From an uncultured Geobacter sp. (lineage in GTDB: Bacteria; Desulfobacterota; Desulfuromonadia; Geobacterales; Geobacteraceae), in NCBI GenBank assembly GCA_903925075.1, contig CAIYDQ010000276.1, forward strand, positions 1 to 64,000: a DNA stretch of 64,000 nucleotides, read 5' to 3'. Each line of letters starts with the position of its first letter. The first letter of the stretch is position 1. The notes under the pieces are model-generated. The model searched no databases, was not told the DNA's origin, and saw only the letters and a program-made list of their open reading frames with translations. This document shows positions 46,409 through 55,147 of the stretch, piece by piece. The position numbers were made by a program, and so were the translations under genes.

Positions 46409-48463
46409 TTGCTCGCTCACAGCAACGCTTTTTTTCAGAAAACTCTCCGGCTCCTTTCCTTCGGTTTTTTGCTGACCCTGCTGCTCGTCACCGCCGCCCA
46501 AGCGGTGGAGAAGTTCGCGACCTATCCCCCTCTCCCCACCGGTTACAGCTCCATCAAGGTCTTCGACAACCAGGGGCAGTTCGTGGGGCGCATACTGCCC
46601 GGCCAAAGATATTGGGTCACCATCGACCGCATCCCGCTCTTCCTGAAGAAGGCGCTGGTCGCCATCGAGGACTCCCGCTTCTACGAGCACTCCGGCATAG
46701 ACGTGCGCGGCATCGCCCGGGCCCTGGTGAAGGACGTGGTCAAGGGACGGCTGGCCGAAGGGGGCTAGACCATCACCCAGCAGTTGATCAAGAACAAGCT
46801 GCTCTCCGGGGAGAAGACCCTGGATCGCAAGGTCAAGGAAGGGCTCTTGGCCATGGAGTACGAGCGCAAGTACAGCAAGGACCAGATCCTGGAGATGTAT
46901 TTCAACCAGATCAATTTCGGCAACGGCGCCTGGGGGATCGCCCAGGCCGCCCGGCTTTATTTCGACAAGAGTCCGGAGGAGCTGACCGACGCCGAATGCT
47001 CGCTTTTGGCCGGGGTGCCCAAGGCCCCCGGGCGCTACAACCCGCTGGGGGAGCCGGCCAAGGTGAACCTGCGCCGGAGCCTGGTCTTGAAGCGCATGCT
47101 GGACCTGAAGATGATCAGCGAGCAGCAGAGGCGGGAATTGGTGGCGCACCCGGCGGCGGTGATCAAGTCCGGGCAGGCGCAGTCCTACGTCGACCATATC
47201 CGCGCCAAGCTGATCGAGCGCTACGGAGCAAGGATCGTGGAGCAAGGGGGGTTGGACGTGATCGGCGCGTTGGATCTGAACCTGCAAAAGGCCGCGGAAA
47301 AGGCGCTGGTCGAGGGGGTCAAGAAGGTCAATCCGAAACTGCAGGGCGCCCTGCTCTGCCTGGATCTCGCCACCGGCGACGTCCTGGCGGCCGTGGGAGG
47401 GATCGACGGCGCCGCCGGCGGCTACAACCGGGCCTTTGCCGCCAAGCGCCAGCCCGGCTCGGCCATGAAGCCGCTCATTTACGCCGCCGCACTGCAAAGC
47501 GGCTTCACCGCCGGCAGCCTCATGAACGACACGCCGGTGGCCTACAACGCCGGCAACAACCAGACCTGGACCCCGCTGAACTACGAGCGCAAGCTTTACG
47601 GCGAGCTCTCCTTGAGGCAGGCGTTGGCCCACTCCAACAACGTGATCGCCGTCAAGGTGCTGGACGCCGTAGGCGTGCCGAAGTTCGTCGATTTCGCCGG
47701 CAAGCTGGGGCTCACCCTGCGCGGGCACAACGACCTTTCCCTGGCCTTGGGGACCGAAGAGGTCACCCTGACCGAGCTGGTTTCCGCCTACACCCCGCTG
47801 GCCAACGCCGGCATGCGCTCCGAGGCCCGGACCATCGTGCGTATCTACGACCGCAGCCGCCGCGCCTGGACGGAGATCCCGCCGGCGGTGGCGCCGGTCC
47901 TCGATCCCGCCACCGCCTTCGTCACCACCCAGATGCTCAAGGACGTTATGACCTACGGCACCGCCAAGAGCCTGAAGAAATTCAGCCAGGAGCGGCCGTC
48001 CGCGGGCAAGACCGGCACCACCGACGATTATCGGGACGCCTGGTTCGTAGGCTACACGCCGCAGATCATCACCGGCGTCTGGGTGGGGTACGACAAGCCG
48101 AAGCCCGGCGGCAGAGGGTTCACCGGCGGGGCGGTCTCCGCGCCCATCTGGGGACGGTTCATGCGCACCGCGCTGGCCGCCAAGCCGGCCGTCGATTTCC
48201 CGAAACCCGACACCGTCGTATCCGCCGTCATCGACCCCACGACCGGCCAGTTGGCGACGCCGACCTGTCCGGCCACCCGGGAGGAATTCTATATAGCCGG
48301 CACCGAGCCGACCCGTTACTGCTCCAAGCACGGTGGCGACCTGTTGGCGCCGGTAGTCCCGGCGGCTCCGCCGGCAATTGCGCCGGTTCCGGCGCCGGCT
48401 GCCGGCGGGCAGCAGGGAGAAGAACCGCCCCTCGGAGACCTGACGCCCGCGCCGGAGCAGTGA
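46409..48463 (+). pseudogene. Class A penicillin-binding protein gene interrupted by TAG
   Basis: One frame encodes a complete bifunctional murein synthase of about 685 codons except for a TAG at 46766-46768. Parts in order: membrane anchor (FGFLLTLLLVTAAQAV), the GT51 glycosyltransferase with the catalytic-Glu motif AIEDSRFYEHSGIDVRGIAR, then E-G-G-stop-TITQQLIKNKLL, where every homologue has Ser (GGSTITQQ). The transpeptidase follows with SxxK in GSAMKPLIYAA, SNN in ALAHSNNVIAVKV and KTGTT. A TTG start at 46409 has AGGAGAAA upstream. The downstream half could be expressed only from an internal start (ATC-rich region or 46784), and would lack the catalytic Glu. Read either as a recent nonsense mutation (TCG to TAG) or a sequencing error. 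Confidence 0.85.
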
Positions 48464-48536
48464 TGGGAGGCTCTTGCATTGTTGTTGATTTACGATGTCG
48501 GTTGGAATAAAGTTGTGATTTCGGGGGGTGAAATTA

Positions 48537-50045
48537 ATGGTAAAACTGGTCACTATCGCTCATCAAAATGGCATAACTGCTACACAGGCCATACCGCGGG
48601 AAGAGCAAAAGAAGCTCGGCCAGTTCATGACGCCTCCGAACGTTGCGCGGTTCATGGCACAGCGTTCTTTACCTCCGGAAAACGTTCGCATAGTCCGGAT
48701 TCTTGATCCGGCCGCCGGAGCCGGCGTATTAGCCGCCGCCGCCGTGGAGGGCCTACTTGAACGCGACAAACTCCCGGATCAGATAATCCTGACCCTTTAT
48801 GAACTGGATGAACGATTAATACCGGCCCTCCGCAAGTTGGCAGACTGCATGCGCCAGGCAGCTAAGGCGCGTGGAGTGGAGTTCTCAGTTTCCATCCGTC
48901 AAGGCGATTTTCTTCTTTCTCCTGTTGCGATAGCTCAACAGCCGATTGCGGACATCGTCATCTCAAATCCTCCATATTTCAAGCTGGCAGCGAAAGACCC
49001 ACGGGCCGTTGCCCATCAGTATGCGGTCCATGGCCAGCCTAACATCTACGGCCTGTTCATGGCCGCTTGCGCAGGCCTTCTCGTTCCGGGTGGACGCTGG
49101 TGTTTCATTACTCCCAGGAGTTGGACCAATGGGGCTTATTTTGCGGCCATGCGGCGGCATCTTTTTCGTTGTCTTCATATTGATGCAATGCATGTCTTTG
49201 AGAGTCGCCGCGACCATTTTATAGAAGATGAGATACTTCAGGAGGCGATGATAACGTGGTCAACCGCACAAGCTTGGCCACATACCGAAGTTGTCGTCAG
49301 TACAAGCAAGGGGGCACGGGATCTGGGCGAGGCGCGGCTACTGAGGTTGCCGCTTAACCAGGTTCTCGGGCAAGATGCTGAACAGATGATAGTCTTGCCC
49401 ACCAACCTGGCGACAGAGATGGATGCGTGGACAGCCACTCTTGCTACTTATGGGATGAAGGTAAGCACTGGCCCGGTGGTAGCGTTTCGCGCAGAAGAAA
49501 ATATCGCGGAAAAGGCTTCGTCCTCTTCCGTTCCCTTACTCTGGATACAGCATGTCCAACCTATGCAGATCAACTGGCCTATCAATAAGAAGCGCGAACA
49601 TATAGAGGCCAATGCCAACACGGCATGGATGCTTGTTCCAAATGACAACATGGTAGTAATGCGCCGGTTCAGCCCGAAAGAGGACGAGCGGAGAGTGATC
49701 GCCGCACCCTACCTCGCCCATTCTCTGCCTGGATCTGTGCTTGGCCTTGAGAACCACACAAATTATCTTTACCGACCCGGAGGAAAATTGTCAGCGGCCG
49801 AAGCGCGGGGGCTGGCGGCATTTCTCAACAGCCATCTCGTGGATCAATACTTTCGCACCGTTGTCGGCAATACTCAGGTCAATGCGACTGATTTGAGGAA
49901 ACTGCCGCTGCCGCCACTCGAAACGATTAAAGCCATCGGCAGGAGCGTTCGCGTAGGAATGACGCTTGAAAAAATTGATTCCGCCATTCAGAGGATCTTA
50001 TTGGCAGAGCCGCCGCATCGGCTTATTGCAACCGGAGGGATGTAA
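48537..50045 (+). CDS. N6-adenine DNA methyltransferase (Eco57I/PstI type)
   Basis: A 502-residue type II-like gamma-class methyltransferase. Motif X (KKLGQFMTPPNVARFMA) is at residues 25-41, motif I (LDPAAGAGVLAAA) at 56-68, and the catalytic motif IV (SNPPY) at 143-147. A long C-terminal region (about 250-500) is the target-recognition domain. I start at 48537, seven bases after a GGGGGG site. Codon usage is more mixed than in the flanking core genes, suggesting transfer. A restriction gene is not present; the next frame is only a remnant. Confidence 0.9.
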   Translation: MVKLVTIAHQNGITATQAIPREEQKKLGQFMTPPNVARFMAQRSLPPENVRIVRILDPAAGAGVLAAAAVEGLLERDKLPDQIILTLYELDERLIPALRKLADCMRQAAKARGVEFSVSIRQGDFLLSPVAIAQQPIADIVISNPPYFKLAAKDPRAVAHQYAVHGQPNIYGLFMAACAGLLVPGGRWCFITPRSWTNGAYFAAMRRHLFRCLHIDAMHVFESRRDHFIEDEILQEAMITWSTAQAWPHTEVVVSTSKGARDLGEARLLRLPLNQVLGQDAEQMIVLPTNLATEMDAWTATLATYGMKVSTGPVVAFRAEENIAEKASSSSVPLLWIQHVQPMQINWPINKKREHIEANANTAWMLVPNDNMVVMRRFSPKEDERRVIAAPYLAHSLPGSVLGLENHTNYLYRPGGKLSAAEARGLAAFLNSHLVDQYFRTVVGNTQVNATDLRKLPLPPLETIKAIGRSVRVGMTLEKIDSAIQRILLAEPPHRLIATGGM

Positions 50046-50176
50046 TGTCGTAGAAACAAGCAGGCTGCTGTAGTTCCAGTTATGTTTTTCACGCCTATGC
50101 AGACAGAGAAAATTTCAGCAAACTACCCGTCGACGCCTTGGTCTGGTTCGTACAGAATCGGGTTGATCGGGTTTAG
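50045..50176 (+). pseudogene. Gene remnant following the methyltransferase
   Basis: An ATG at 50045 overlaps the methyltransferase stop (TAATG, as in coupled operons). The frame is M-S-TAG, then continues open for about 40 codons with protein-like sequence (SYVFHAYADRENFSKLPVDA, then LVWFVQNRVDRV) to a TAG at 50174. This looks like a few pieces of a deleted or decayed second gene of the methyltransferase operon, plausibly the original cognate restriction enzyme. I do not recognise the family from so short a piece. Confidence 0.45.
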
Positions 50177-50255
50177 TGTGATTTGGAGTTCGAATTAAGA
50201 TCACAGGGGTGTGTCACTATATTTTAAAAGGTCGAAATATATAGAGGTAACTGCA

Positions 50256-51356
50256 ATGACATTAAAGTTGAAAGCAGAAATTGAATTAGCTAGCAGAAGT
50301 GTAATAACTGATTCATACCCGGTCTCAATAGGGGAAATTGCCAGTATATATCATGACAATGAGCTTGATATTCATCCTGAATTTCAAAGAATGTTTCGAT
50401 GGGATGATAATCAAAAATCTAGGTTGATTGAGTCTATCTTTTTAGGCATACCTATTCCTCCAATTTTTGTTTTTCAATCAGAAAATAACGTTTGGGAAGT
50501 AGTAGATGGTTTGCAAAGAATATCTACGATTTTCCAATTCATGGGATTACTAAAGGATGTAGATGGCAAACTTCTCCCACCATTAATACTAAGAGCAACA
50601 CATTTCCTGCCATCTGCTGCTGGTATTCAGTGGAAGAGTGACGACGAAACGTCGCTCAATGAAAGTCTACAGGTGCTTTTTAAAAGAAAAAAGCTCCACT
50701 TTAATATTTTGGCGCCGGGAAGCGATCCTAGCACAAAGTACGATCTGTTTGATCGTTTGAACTCAGGTGGTTCTCAACTGACAAGCCAAGAGATGCGGAA
50801 CTGTTTGATAATAATGACCAATAAAAGATTATTCGAAGCAATTAAAGAATTGAGCCAATATCATTCATTTACAACATGTTTACCAATGTCAGAAAACGAT
50901 ATTGAAATTCAGACAGACAAAGAATATGTCGTAAAGTTTTTGGTGGCAAGGAATATAGATATAGGCTTGATTGATACCGGGGCCAATATGAATTTTTTAC
51001 TGACAGACGAAATAGAAAGGATTGCTTTGACATGCCAAGAAGATTGGGATGAGGAAAAAGTCATTTTCAAAAGAGTGTTCGATCTTTTAGCAGACTCTAT
51101 AGGCGAGAACTCGTTTAAACGATGGAATGGTGCCCGGTTCACCGGCCCAGTGCTGTATGGTGCATATGAATGTATAGTCCTCGGTTTAAGTAGGAATATT
51201 GATTACTGGGAGGCTCATAAAGCCGACTTGAGCGACAAGATAAAAACTATTTATCAAAACGCTGCTTTTACTGCAGCGACGGCCAGAGGGGTTCGTGCTA
51301 CTGACCGCTTTAAACGAGTCACCGCTTTAGGCCTCGAGCTGTTCACAAATGGCTAG
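50256..51356 (+). CDS. DUF262-domain protein (GmrS/ParB-like fold)
   Basis: A 366-residue protein. The DUF262 core is clear: FQRMFRWDDNQKSRLIESIF (43-62), GIPIPPIFVF, the NTP-binding DGLQRISTI (83-91; normally DGQQR) and LFDRLNSGGSQLTSQEMRN (164-182). DUF262 is the GmrS-like half of type IV restriction enzymes that attack modified DNA. Here the usual C-terminal HNH (DUF1524) nuclease is missing; the C-terminal half is helical. The start at 50256 has AGAGG upstream. The gene is strikingly AT-rich compared with all flanking genes, a sign of transfer, and it overlaps the HEPN gene by eight bases. Confidence 0.88.
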   Translation: MTLKLKAEIELASRSVITDSYPVSIGEIASIYHDNELDIHPEFQRMFRWDDNQKSRLIESIFLGIPIPPIFVFQSENNVWEVVDGLQRISTIFQFMGLLKDVDGKLLPPLILRATHFLPSAAGIQWKSDDETSLNESLQVLFKRKKLHFNILAPGSDPSTKYDLFDRLNSGGSQLTSQEMRNCLIIMTNKRLFEAIKELSQYHSFTTCLPMSENDIEIQTDKEYVVKFLVARNIDIGLIDTGANMNFLLTDEIERIALTCQEDWDEEKVIFKRVFDLLADSIGENSFKRWNGARFTGPVLYGAYECIVLGLSRNIDYWEAHKADLSDKIKTIYQNAAFTAATARGVRATDRFKRVTALGLELFTNG

Positions 51357-51996
51357 AATTGATACGATTGACAAACTTGCTTCTAAAATTGATAGAGATC
51401 TTGCTTGGAGAAAAAAGGAGCTTATTGCTCTGAACTCACATGCGGAAACTCATCGTGACAACAAGCATATTTTAAGGGCAGTCTTCCCTTTGATATGCGC
51501 ACACTACGAAGGGTTCTTGAAAAAATCAGCCGAGATTTACCTTCAGCATGTATCTGATCTGAGAATTCCTTTGATTGAGTTAAAACACGCATTCGCTCCT
51601 TTTATATTAAAGTCCGAATTTATGAGATGTGATGGGTCAAAACGCGCTTCAGTGCGAGCACAGGTAATTGCAAATTATGCTGAAGTATTAAATATTCCGA
51701 TGATAATCTCAGATCCTAAGTCGTTTATCGACACAGAGTCGAACCCTAAGCCTGACGTATTGACCGAAATACTCGAAAGCTTAGCTGTAGATCCATCATC
51801 TTTTCAAACTAAATTTACGTTCATTAATGACAGCCTTCTTAAAAGTAGAAATGCGATTGTACATGGTGAATTTTGTGACGTTTCATTTAATGAATTTCAA
51901 GATGTTATGAATACTACCTTGGAAATAATGGAAGAAATTAAAGACCTTTTGCTTGATTCTTCGATTAATGCTGTTTACAGGAAAACGGTAGTTTGA
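51349..51996 (+). CDS. HEPN-domain protein of the MAE_28990/MAE_18760 type
   Basis: A 215-residue helical protein. The N-terminal helix bundle contains ICAHYEGFLKKSAEIYL, typical of this HEPN subgroup. Near the C terminus is the RNase motif RNAIVH (Arg167-x4-His172) followed by GEF, the active-site pattern of HEPN ribonucleases. Such proteins are effector RNases or their regulators in defence and toxin systems. Its start lies inside the last codons of the DUF262 gene, so both products are made together. AT-rich like its partner. It ends 66 bases from the tRNA-Glu 3' end. Confidence 0.85.
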   Translation: MARIDTIDKLASKIDRDLAWRKKELIALNSHAETHRDNKHILRAVFPLICAHYEGFLKKSAEIYLQHVSDLRIPLIELKHAFAPFILKSEFMRCDGSKRASVRAQVIANYAEVLNIPMIISDPKSFIDTESNPKPDVLTEILESLAVDPSSFQTKFTFINDSLLKSRNAIVHGEFCDVSFNEFQDVMNTTLEIMEEIKDLLLDSSINAVYRKTVV

Positions 51997-52017
51997 ACCT
52001 TAGAATTTGATGGAACA

Positions 52018-52048
52018 GAAAAAGGCCGCTTTCCTCTGAAAGCGGCCT
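52018..52048 (-). terminator. Terminator of the tRNA operon
   Basis: GGCCGCTTT and AAAGCGGCC form a 9-bp stem; on the minus strand it is followed by five T residues. It also lies just after the HEPN gene on the plus strand. Confidence 0.8.
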
Positions 52049-52061
52049 TCGTTCGTTTAAT

Positions 52062-52136
52062 TGGTGATCCCAAGGGGACTTGAACCCCTGTTACCGACGT
52101 GAAAGGCCGGTGTCCTAACCACTAGACGATGGGACC
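52062..52136 (-). tRNA. tRNA-Glu (anticodon TTC)
   Basis: The minus strand forms a complete cloverleaf: a 7-bp acceptor stem, D arm GTCTAGTGGTTAGGAC, anticodon loop CCTTTCACG, T arm with GTTCAAGTC, and an encoded 3' CCA. It is the last tRNA of a three-gene operon and the one next to the acquired island. Confidence 0.97.
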
Positions 52137-52149
52137 GGTGTTGCAGAAA

Positions 52150-52225
52150 TGGTGGGCCGCGCCGGGATCGAACCGGCGACCAGAAGATTAAGAGTCTACT
52201 GCTCTACCAACTGAGCTAGCGGCCC
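52150..52225 (-). tRNA. tRNA-Lys (anticodon CTT)
   Basis: Minus strand cloverleaf: acceptor GGGCCGC, D arm AGCTCAGTTGGTAGAGC, anticodon loop ACTCTTAAT, T arm CGGTTCGATCCCG, CCA encoded. Confidence 0.96.
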
Positions 52226-52249
52226 GATGCAGAGACAAGCGTTTAAAAA

Positions 52250-52325
52250 TGGTGAGCCGCGTTGGGATCGAACCAACGACCACCTGATTAAAAGTCAGGT
52301 GCTCTACCAACTGAGCTAGCGGCTC
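52250..52325 (-). tRNA. tRNA-Lys (anticodon TTT)
   Basis: Minus strand cloverleaf: acceptor GAGCCGC, D arm AGCTCAGTTGGTAGAGC, anticodon loop ACTTTTAAT, T arm TGGTTCGATCCCA, CCA encoded. First gene of the tRNA operon. Confidence 0.97.
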
Positions 52326-52352
52326 ATGCTGCCCCGTAAAGGAATCTTGCGT

Positions 52353-52380
52353 TTATAACAAAGAAAATTGTGGAGGTCAA
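52353..52380 (-). promoter_or_regulatory. Sigma-70 promoter of the tRNA operon
   Basis: On the minus strand TTGACC and TTATAA are 16 bases apart, about 30 bases before the first tRNA. Confidence 0.75.
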
Positions 52381-52450
52381 TGTTTTTTCTCTGGCCGCAA
52401 ACTCAGCGGCCAGTCGCAGGCGACGGAAGTTCTACTTCCGGTTTGGCAGG

Positions 52451-53140
52451 TTATTGTAGGTAATAGTGACGAATCGGCCTTAAATCCTGGTCCAGCTCGT
52501 AGACCAAGGGGTGGCCGGTCGGGATCTCCAGGTCGACGATGTCGTCGTCGGAGATCCCGTCCAGATATTTGATCAGGGCGCGCAGGCTGTTGCCGTGCGC
52601 GACGACCACGGGGCGCTGGCCGCTGCGCAGCACCGGCACCAATTGCTCCCGCCACACGGGCAGGACGCGCTCGACGGTGTCCTCCAGGCATTCGGTCAAG
52701 GGGAGCAACTGCCGGTGAAGCAAGGTGTAGCGCGGATCGAGGCGCGGATTCCTGGCATCGTCCGCTTGCAGCGCGGGCGGGCGCACCCGGTAGCTGCGCC
52801 GCCACAGCTTCACCTGCTCTTCGCCGTATTTCTCCACGGTTTCCGCCTTGTTCAGCCCCTGCAACGCGCCGTAGTGCCGCTCGTTCAGGTGCCACTCCTT
52901 TCTTTCCGGGAGCCAGAGCAGATCCATCTCGTCCAGCACTATCCAGAGCGTGCGTATGGCGCGCTTCAAAACGGAGGTGAAGGCGACGTCAAAGACAAAG
53001 CCATGCCGCTTCAGCAGTATCCCGGCCGCCCGGCTCTCCTCCCTCCCTTTCTCGGAGAGATCCACGTCGGTCCAACCGGTGAAGAGGTTTTCCTTGTTCC
53101 AGACGCTTTCACCATGCCGCAGCAGCACCAATTGATACAT
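52451..53140 (-). CDS. gpmA: 2,3-bisphosphoglycerate-dependent phosphoglycerate mutase
   Basis: A 229-residue glycolytic enzyme. [18 protein letters not shown] holds the phospho-acceptor His (His9), followed by the Arg-Glu pair in [12 protein letters not shown] and the second His in [12 protein letters not shown]. The [12 protein letters not shown] segment is the active-site loop of the dPGM type. Start at 53140 with GGAGGTGG upstream. Monocistronic. Some positions in the middle differ from the E. coli enzyme, but all catalytic residues are intact. Confidence 0.95.
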   Translation of the reverse strand: MYQLVLLRHGESVWNKENLFTGWTDVDLSEKGREESRAAGILLKRHGFVFDVAFTSVLKRAIRTLWIVLDEMDLLWLPERKEWHLNERHYGALQGLNKAETVEKYGEEQVKLWRRSYRVRPPALQADDARNPRLDPRYTLLHRQLLPLTECLEDTVERVLPVWREQLVPVLRSGQRPVVVAHGNSLRALIKYLDGISDDDIVDLEIPTGHPLVYELDQDLRPIRHYYLQ

Positions 53141-53205
53141 CCGGCCACCTCCATACTCATCCCTCATCCCTCATCGGCTGAATCGGCTCATCCCTCATCG
53201 ACGCT

Positions 53206-53763
53206 CTAAAAATTCCAACTGAGATCGGCCGTATGCAGGTCCACCCCGGTATTGCCGCCGCCGCTGCCGCCGATCGCCAACCCGCCGTTGGACAGATGCT
53301 GGAAGCGATAGCCGATCCCCAATCCGTTGTCAAACCGATAGAGCAAGCCCACATGACCCACGAACAGCAGATTGCCGTTCAGATCGACGTTGCCGAATCG
53401 GTACATGCTCAACCCGGCCACGTCTGCGCCGAGCTTGAAGGCCAGCCCCTTGCCTCCCTTGTCGATGACGAATGCCGGTCCCACTGCGCCGATGACGCCG
53501 GTCTTCCCGGCGGCATGCAGGGCGCCGAGCGAGCCGTCCATCTGCAAGGCCACGCCCCACCCGGAATCGGCGCGCAAGGACCACGGCAGCCCATAGGTCG
53601 CGTACGCCTCGTACCGGTGGAAGTACTCGTTTCTGGAAGTAGCGGACACGCCGGCTCTGACGCCGACCGACTTCCACCCTTCATCCGGCGAACCGCACCA
53701 CGCGGCGGTCGCGCTCCCTATCACTGCGCCCAATAACAATAGTCCCGATATGATCTGTCTCAT
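53206..53763 (-). CDS. PagL-like lipid A 3-O-deacylase
   Basis: A 185-residue outer-membrane beta-barrel with a signal peptide (residues 1-20). The C-terminal half has the PagL signature GIGYRFQHLSNGGLA, with catalytic His and Ser, and the protein ends in Phe as barrel proteins do. The third member of the PagL triad, a Glu, is not obvious; TGVDLH occupies the place. It may remove a fatty acid from lipid A or be a non-catalytic relative. It follows the M23 peptidase gene by about 55 bases, same strand, and is annotated alone. Confidence 0.8.
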   Translation of the reverse strand: MRQIISGLLLLGAVIGSATAAWCGSPDEGWKSVGVRAGVSATSRNEYFHRYEAYATYGLPWSLRADSGWGVALQMDGSLGALHAAGKTGVIGAVGPAFVIDKGGKGLAFKLGADVAGLSMYRFGNVDLNGNLLFVGHVGLLYRFDNGLGIGYRFQHLSNGGLAIGGSGGGNTGVDLHTADLSWNF

Positions 53764-53818
53764 AATCCCTCCTATTACTGTTTGCTCCGGCCCGAGGGCC
53801 GTCCGGCGACGCGACGGA

Positions 53819-55147
53819 TCAACGCGCGGGAGTCGCCTGCTGTTTGGCTTCCTCTAGTTTGTCGGTGACGTTGTTCTTGATCCAAGAGCCATCCCACCAT
53901 TCGATCGGATTGACCTGCTCGCCCGACACCACCACGCCGAAATGGAGATGGTCGCCGCCGGCCAGGCCGGTGTCGCCAGTGGCGCCGATGATCTGCCCTT
54001 TTTGCACTTCATCCCCGACTTTCACGTCGATCCGGCTCAGGTGCCCGTAGAGGGACTGCAGTCCCAACCCGTGATCGATGACGATGCACTGGCCGTAGAT
54101 GCCGAGATCGTCGGCGTAGACGACCTTGCCATGGTTGGCCGCGGGCACCTTGGCATGGGGGAGCGAGGCGAGGTCGATGCCGAGGTGGGTCTGTTGGTCG
54201 ACCAGTTTGCCGTGGTAGAAGTAACTGCGGAACTGGGCGAAGGCGCCGCGCGGCGCGGAGTTCGGCATGCGCAGGAAATCGCCCTGCCAAAGGGGGGTCG
54301 GCGAGCTCTTTTGAGCGCACTCCGCCAGGATCTTGAGGTCGTGGTCCCGCAACTCGCGATTGGCCTTGAGAAAAACCTCCAGCGGGGTGGCCGCCTGCGG
54401 GAACAGGTGTTTAAACTCGCCGGAAATCTTGTCGAGAAAGGGGTCCTTCAACTCTATGCGGTCGCTGCGAAAGGACTTGGGCAGCAGATGATAATAGATG
54501 CCGGTTAAGCGTTCGTTGCCGGCGCGGTCGACGGCCAGCACCTTGGGCACGAAGCGCTCGGCCGGCAGGTTGTAGGGCATCGGGAAGAGGCAGGCGTACA
54601 CATCGCCGCTTTGCCGGTAGCCCGGAAAGAAGCGATCGCCGAAGACGACGCCTTGCTTTTGAACCTCCCGATTGATGGTGTAGACAACGAGCCCCGCTCC
54701 CCCGCGGGAGACGTTGTGCGCGATGCTCAGCACCGTGACGGCCGGCGGCTTGTTCTGGTAGTCGAAATCCAGAGACAATGCCGTGCTGTTGCCGCGGCCG
54801 AGATTGAAGCTGGAGCGGTCGCCAACTTCGACATTCAGTTTGAAGGGGCCGTCCTTCAGGCCCGGCTGTTGGGCGATGGTGAATGTTTCACGTACTTCCC
54901 GGGTGCCGGCGGGGTATTCCCTGGCGAGAATCGCCGTTTTTTTGTTCCCTTGCACGGCTTCCACCGTTAGATTTTTAAGCCCTGAGCCCGGATCCCGCAA
55001 GGTCATCACCAGGGTCATCCTTGCCGAAACCGGCCCCGATTGCGGCGTGACCGAGACAACCGGAGGGGTGGTGTCCCACACGAAAAAAACGCCGAGTCCA
55101 ACGACTGCGACGATCACGACAATGGCGACGATTGCGGAGATTTTCAT
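53819..55147 (-). CDS. M23-family metallopeptidase, membrane-anchored
   Basis: A 442-residue periplasmic peptidase held by an N-terminal helix (residues 5-25). An Ig-like or beta-sandwich region (30-270) precedes the M23 domain (about 310-425), which has HLGIDLAS with the first zinc ligands and GGDHLHFGVV with the catalytic His pair. It would cut peptidoglycan cross-links or a related wall bond. Its long N-terminal extension is unusual; it may fit a substrate or partner outside the membrane. With pagL it forms a short envelope-remodelling unit. Confidence 0.9.
   Translation of the reverse strand: MKISAIVAIVVIVAVVGLGVFFVWDTTPPVVSVTPQSGPVSARMTLVMTLRDPGSGLKNLTVEAVQGNKKTAILAREYPAGTREVRETFTIAQQPGLKDGPFKLNVEVGDRSSFNLGRGNSTALSLDFDYQNKPPAVTVLSIAHNVSRGGAGLVVYTINREVQKQGVVFGDRFFPGYRQSGDVYACLFPMPYNLPAERFVPKVLAVDRAGNERLTGIYYHLLPKSFRSDRIELKDPFLDKISGEFKHLFPQAATPLEVFLKANRELRDHDLKILAECAQKSSPTPLWQGDFLRMPNSAPRGAFAQFRSYFYHGKLVDQQTHLGIDLASLPHAKVPAANHGKVVYADDLGIYGQCIVIDHGLGLQSLYGHLSRIDVKVGDEVQKGQIIGATGDTGLAGGDHLHFGVVVSGEQVNPIEWWDGSWIKNNVTDKLEEAKQQATPAR

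Noticed and set aside
46766-46768. Pyrrolysine or other amber recoding at the PBP TAG
   Set aside because: The site is an invariant Ser in homologues, TAG is a normal stop elsewhere in the window, and no suppressor tRNA is among the tRNAs here.
46316-48553. Minus-strand frame of about 745 codons opposite the PBP gene
   Set aside because: All PBP active-site motifs lie on the plus strand; this frame is a shadow.
48464-52061. Integrative element with integrase and att sites at the tRNA-Glu gene
   Set aside because: No integrase gene and no second copy of the tRNA 3' end could be seen, so only simple insertion near a tRNA is supported.
52391-52412. Terminator for gpmA
   Set aside because: A CTGGCCGC/GCGGCCAG stem is present after the gene, but on the gpmA strand it is followed by A residues, not T.
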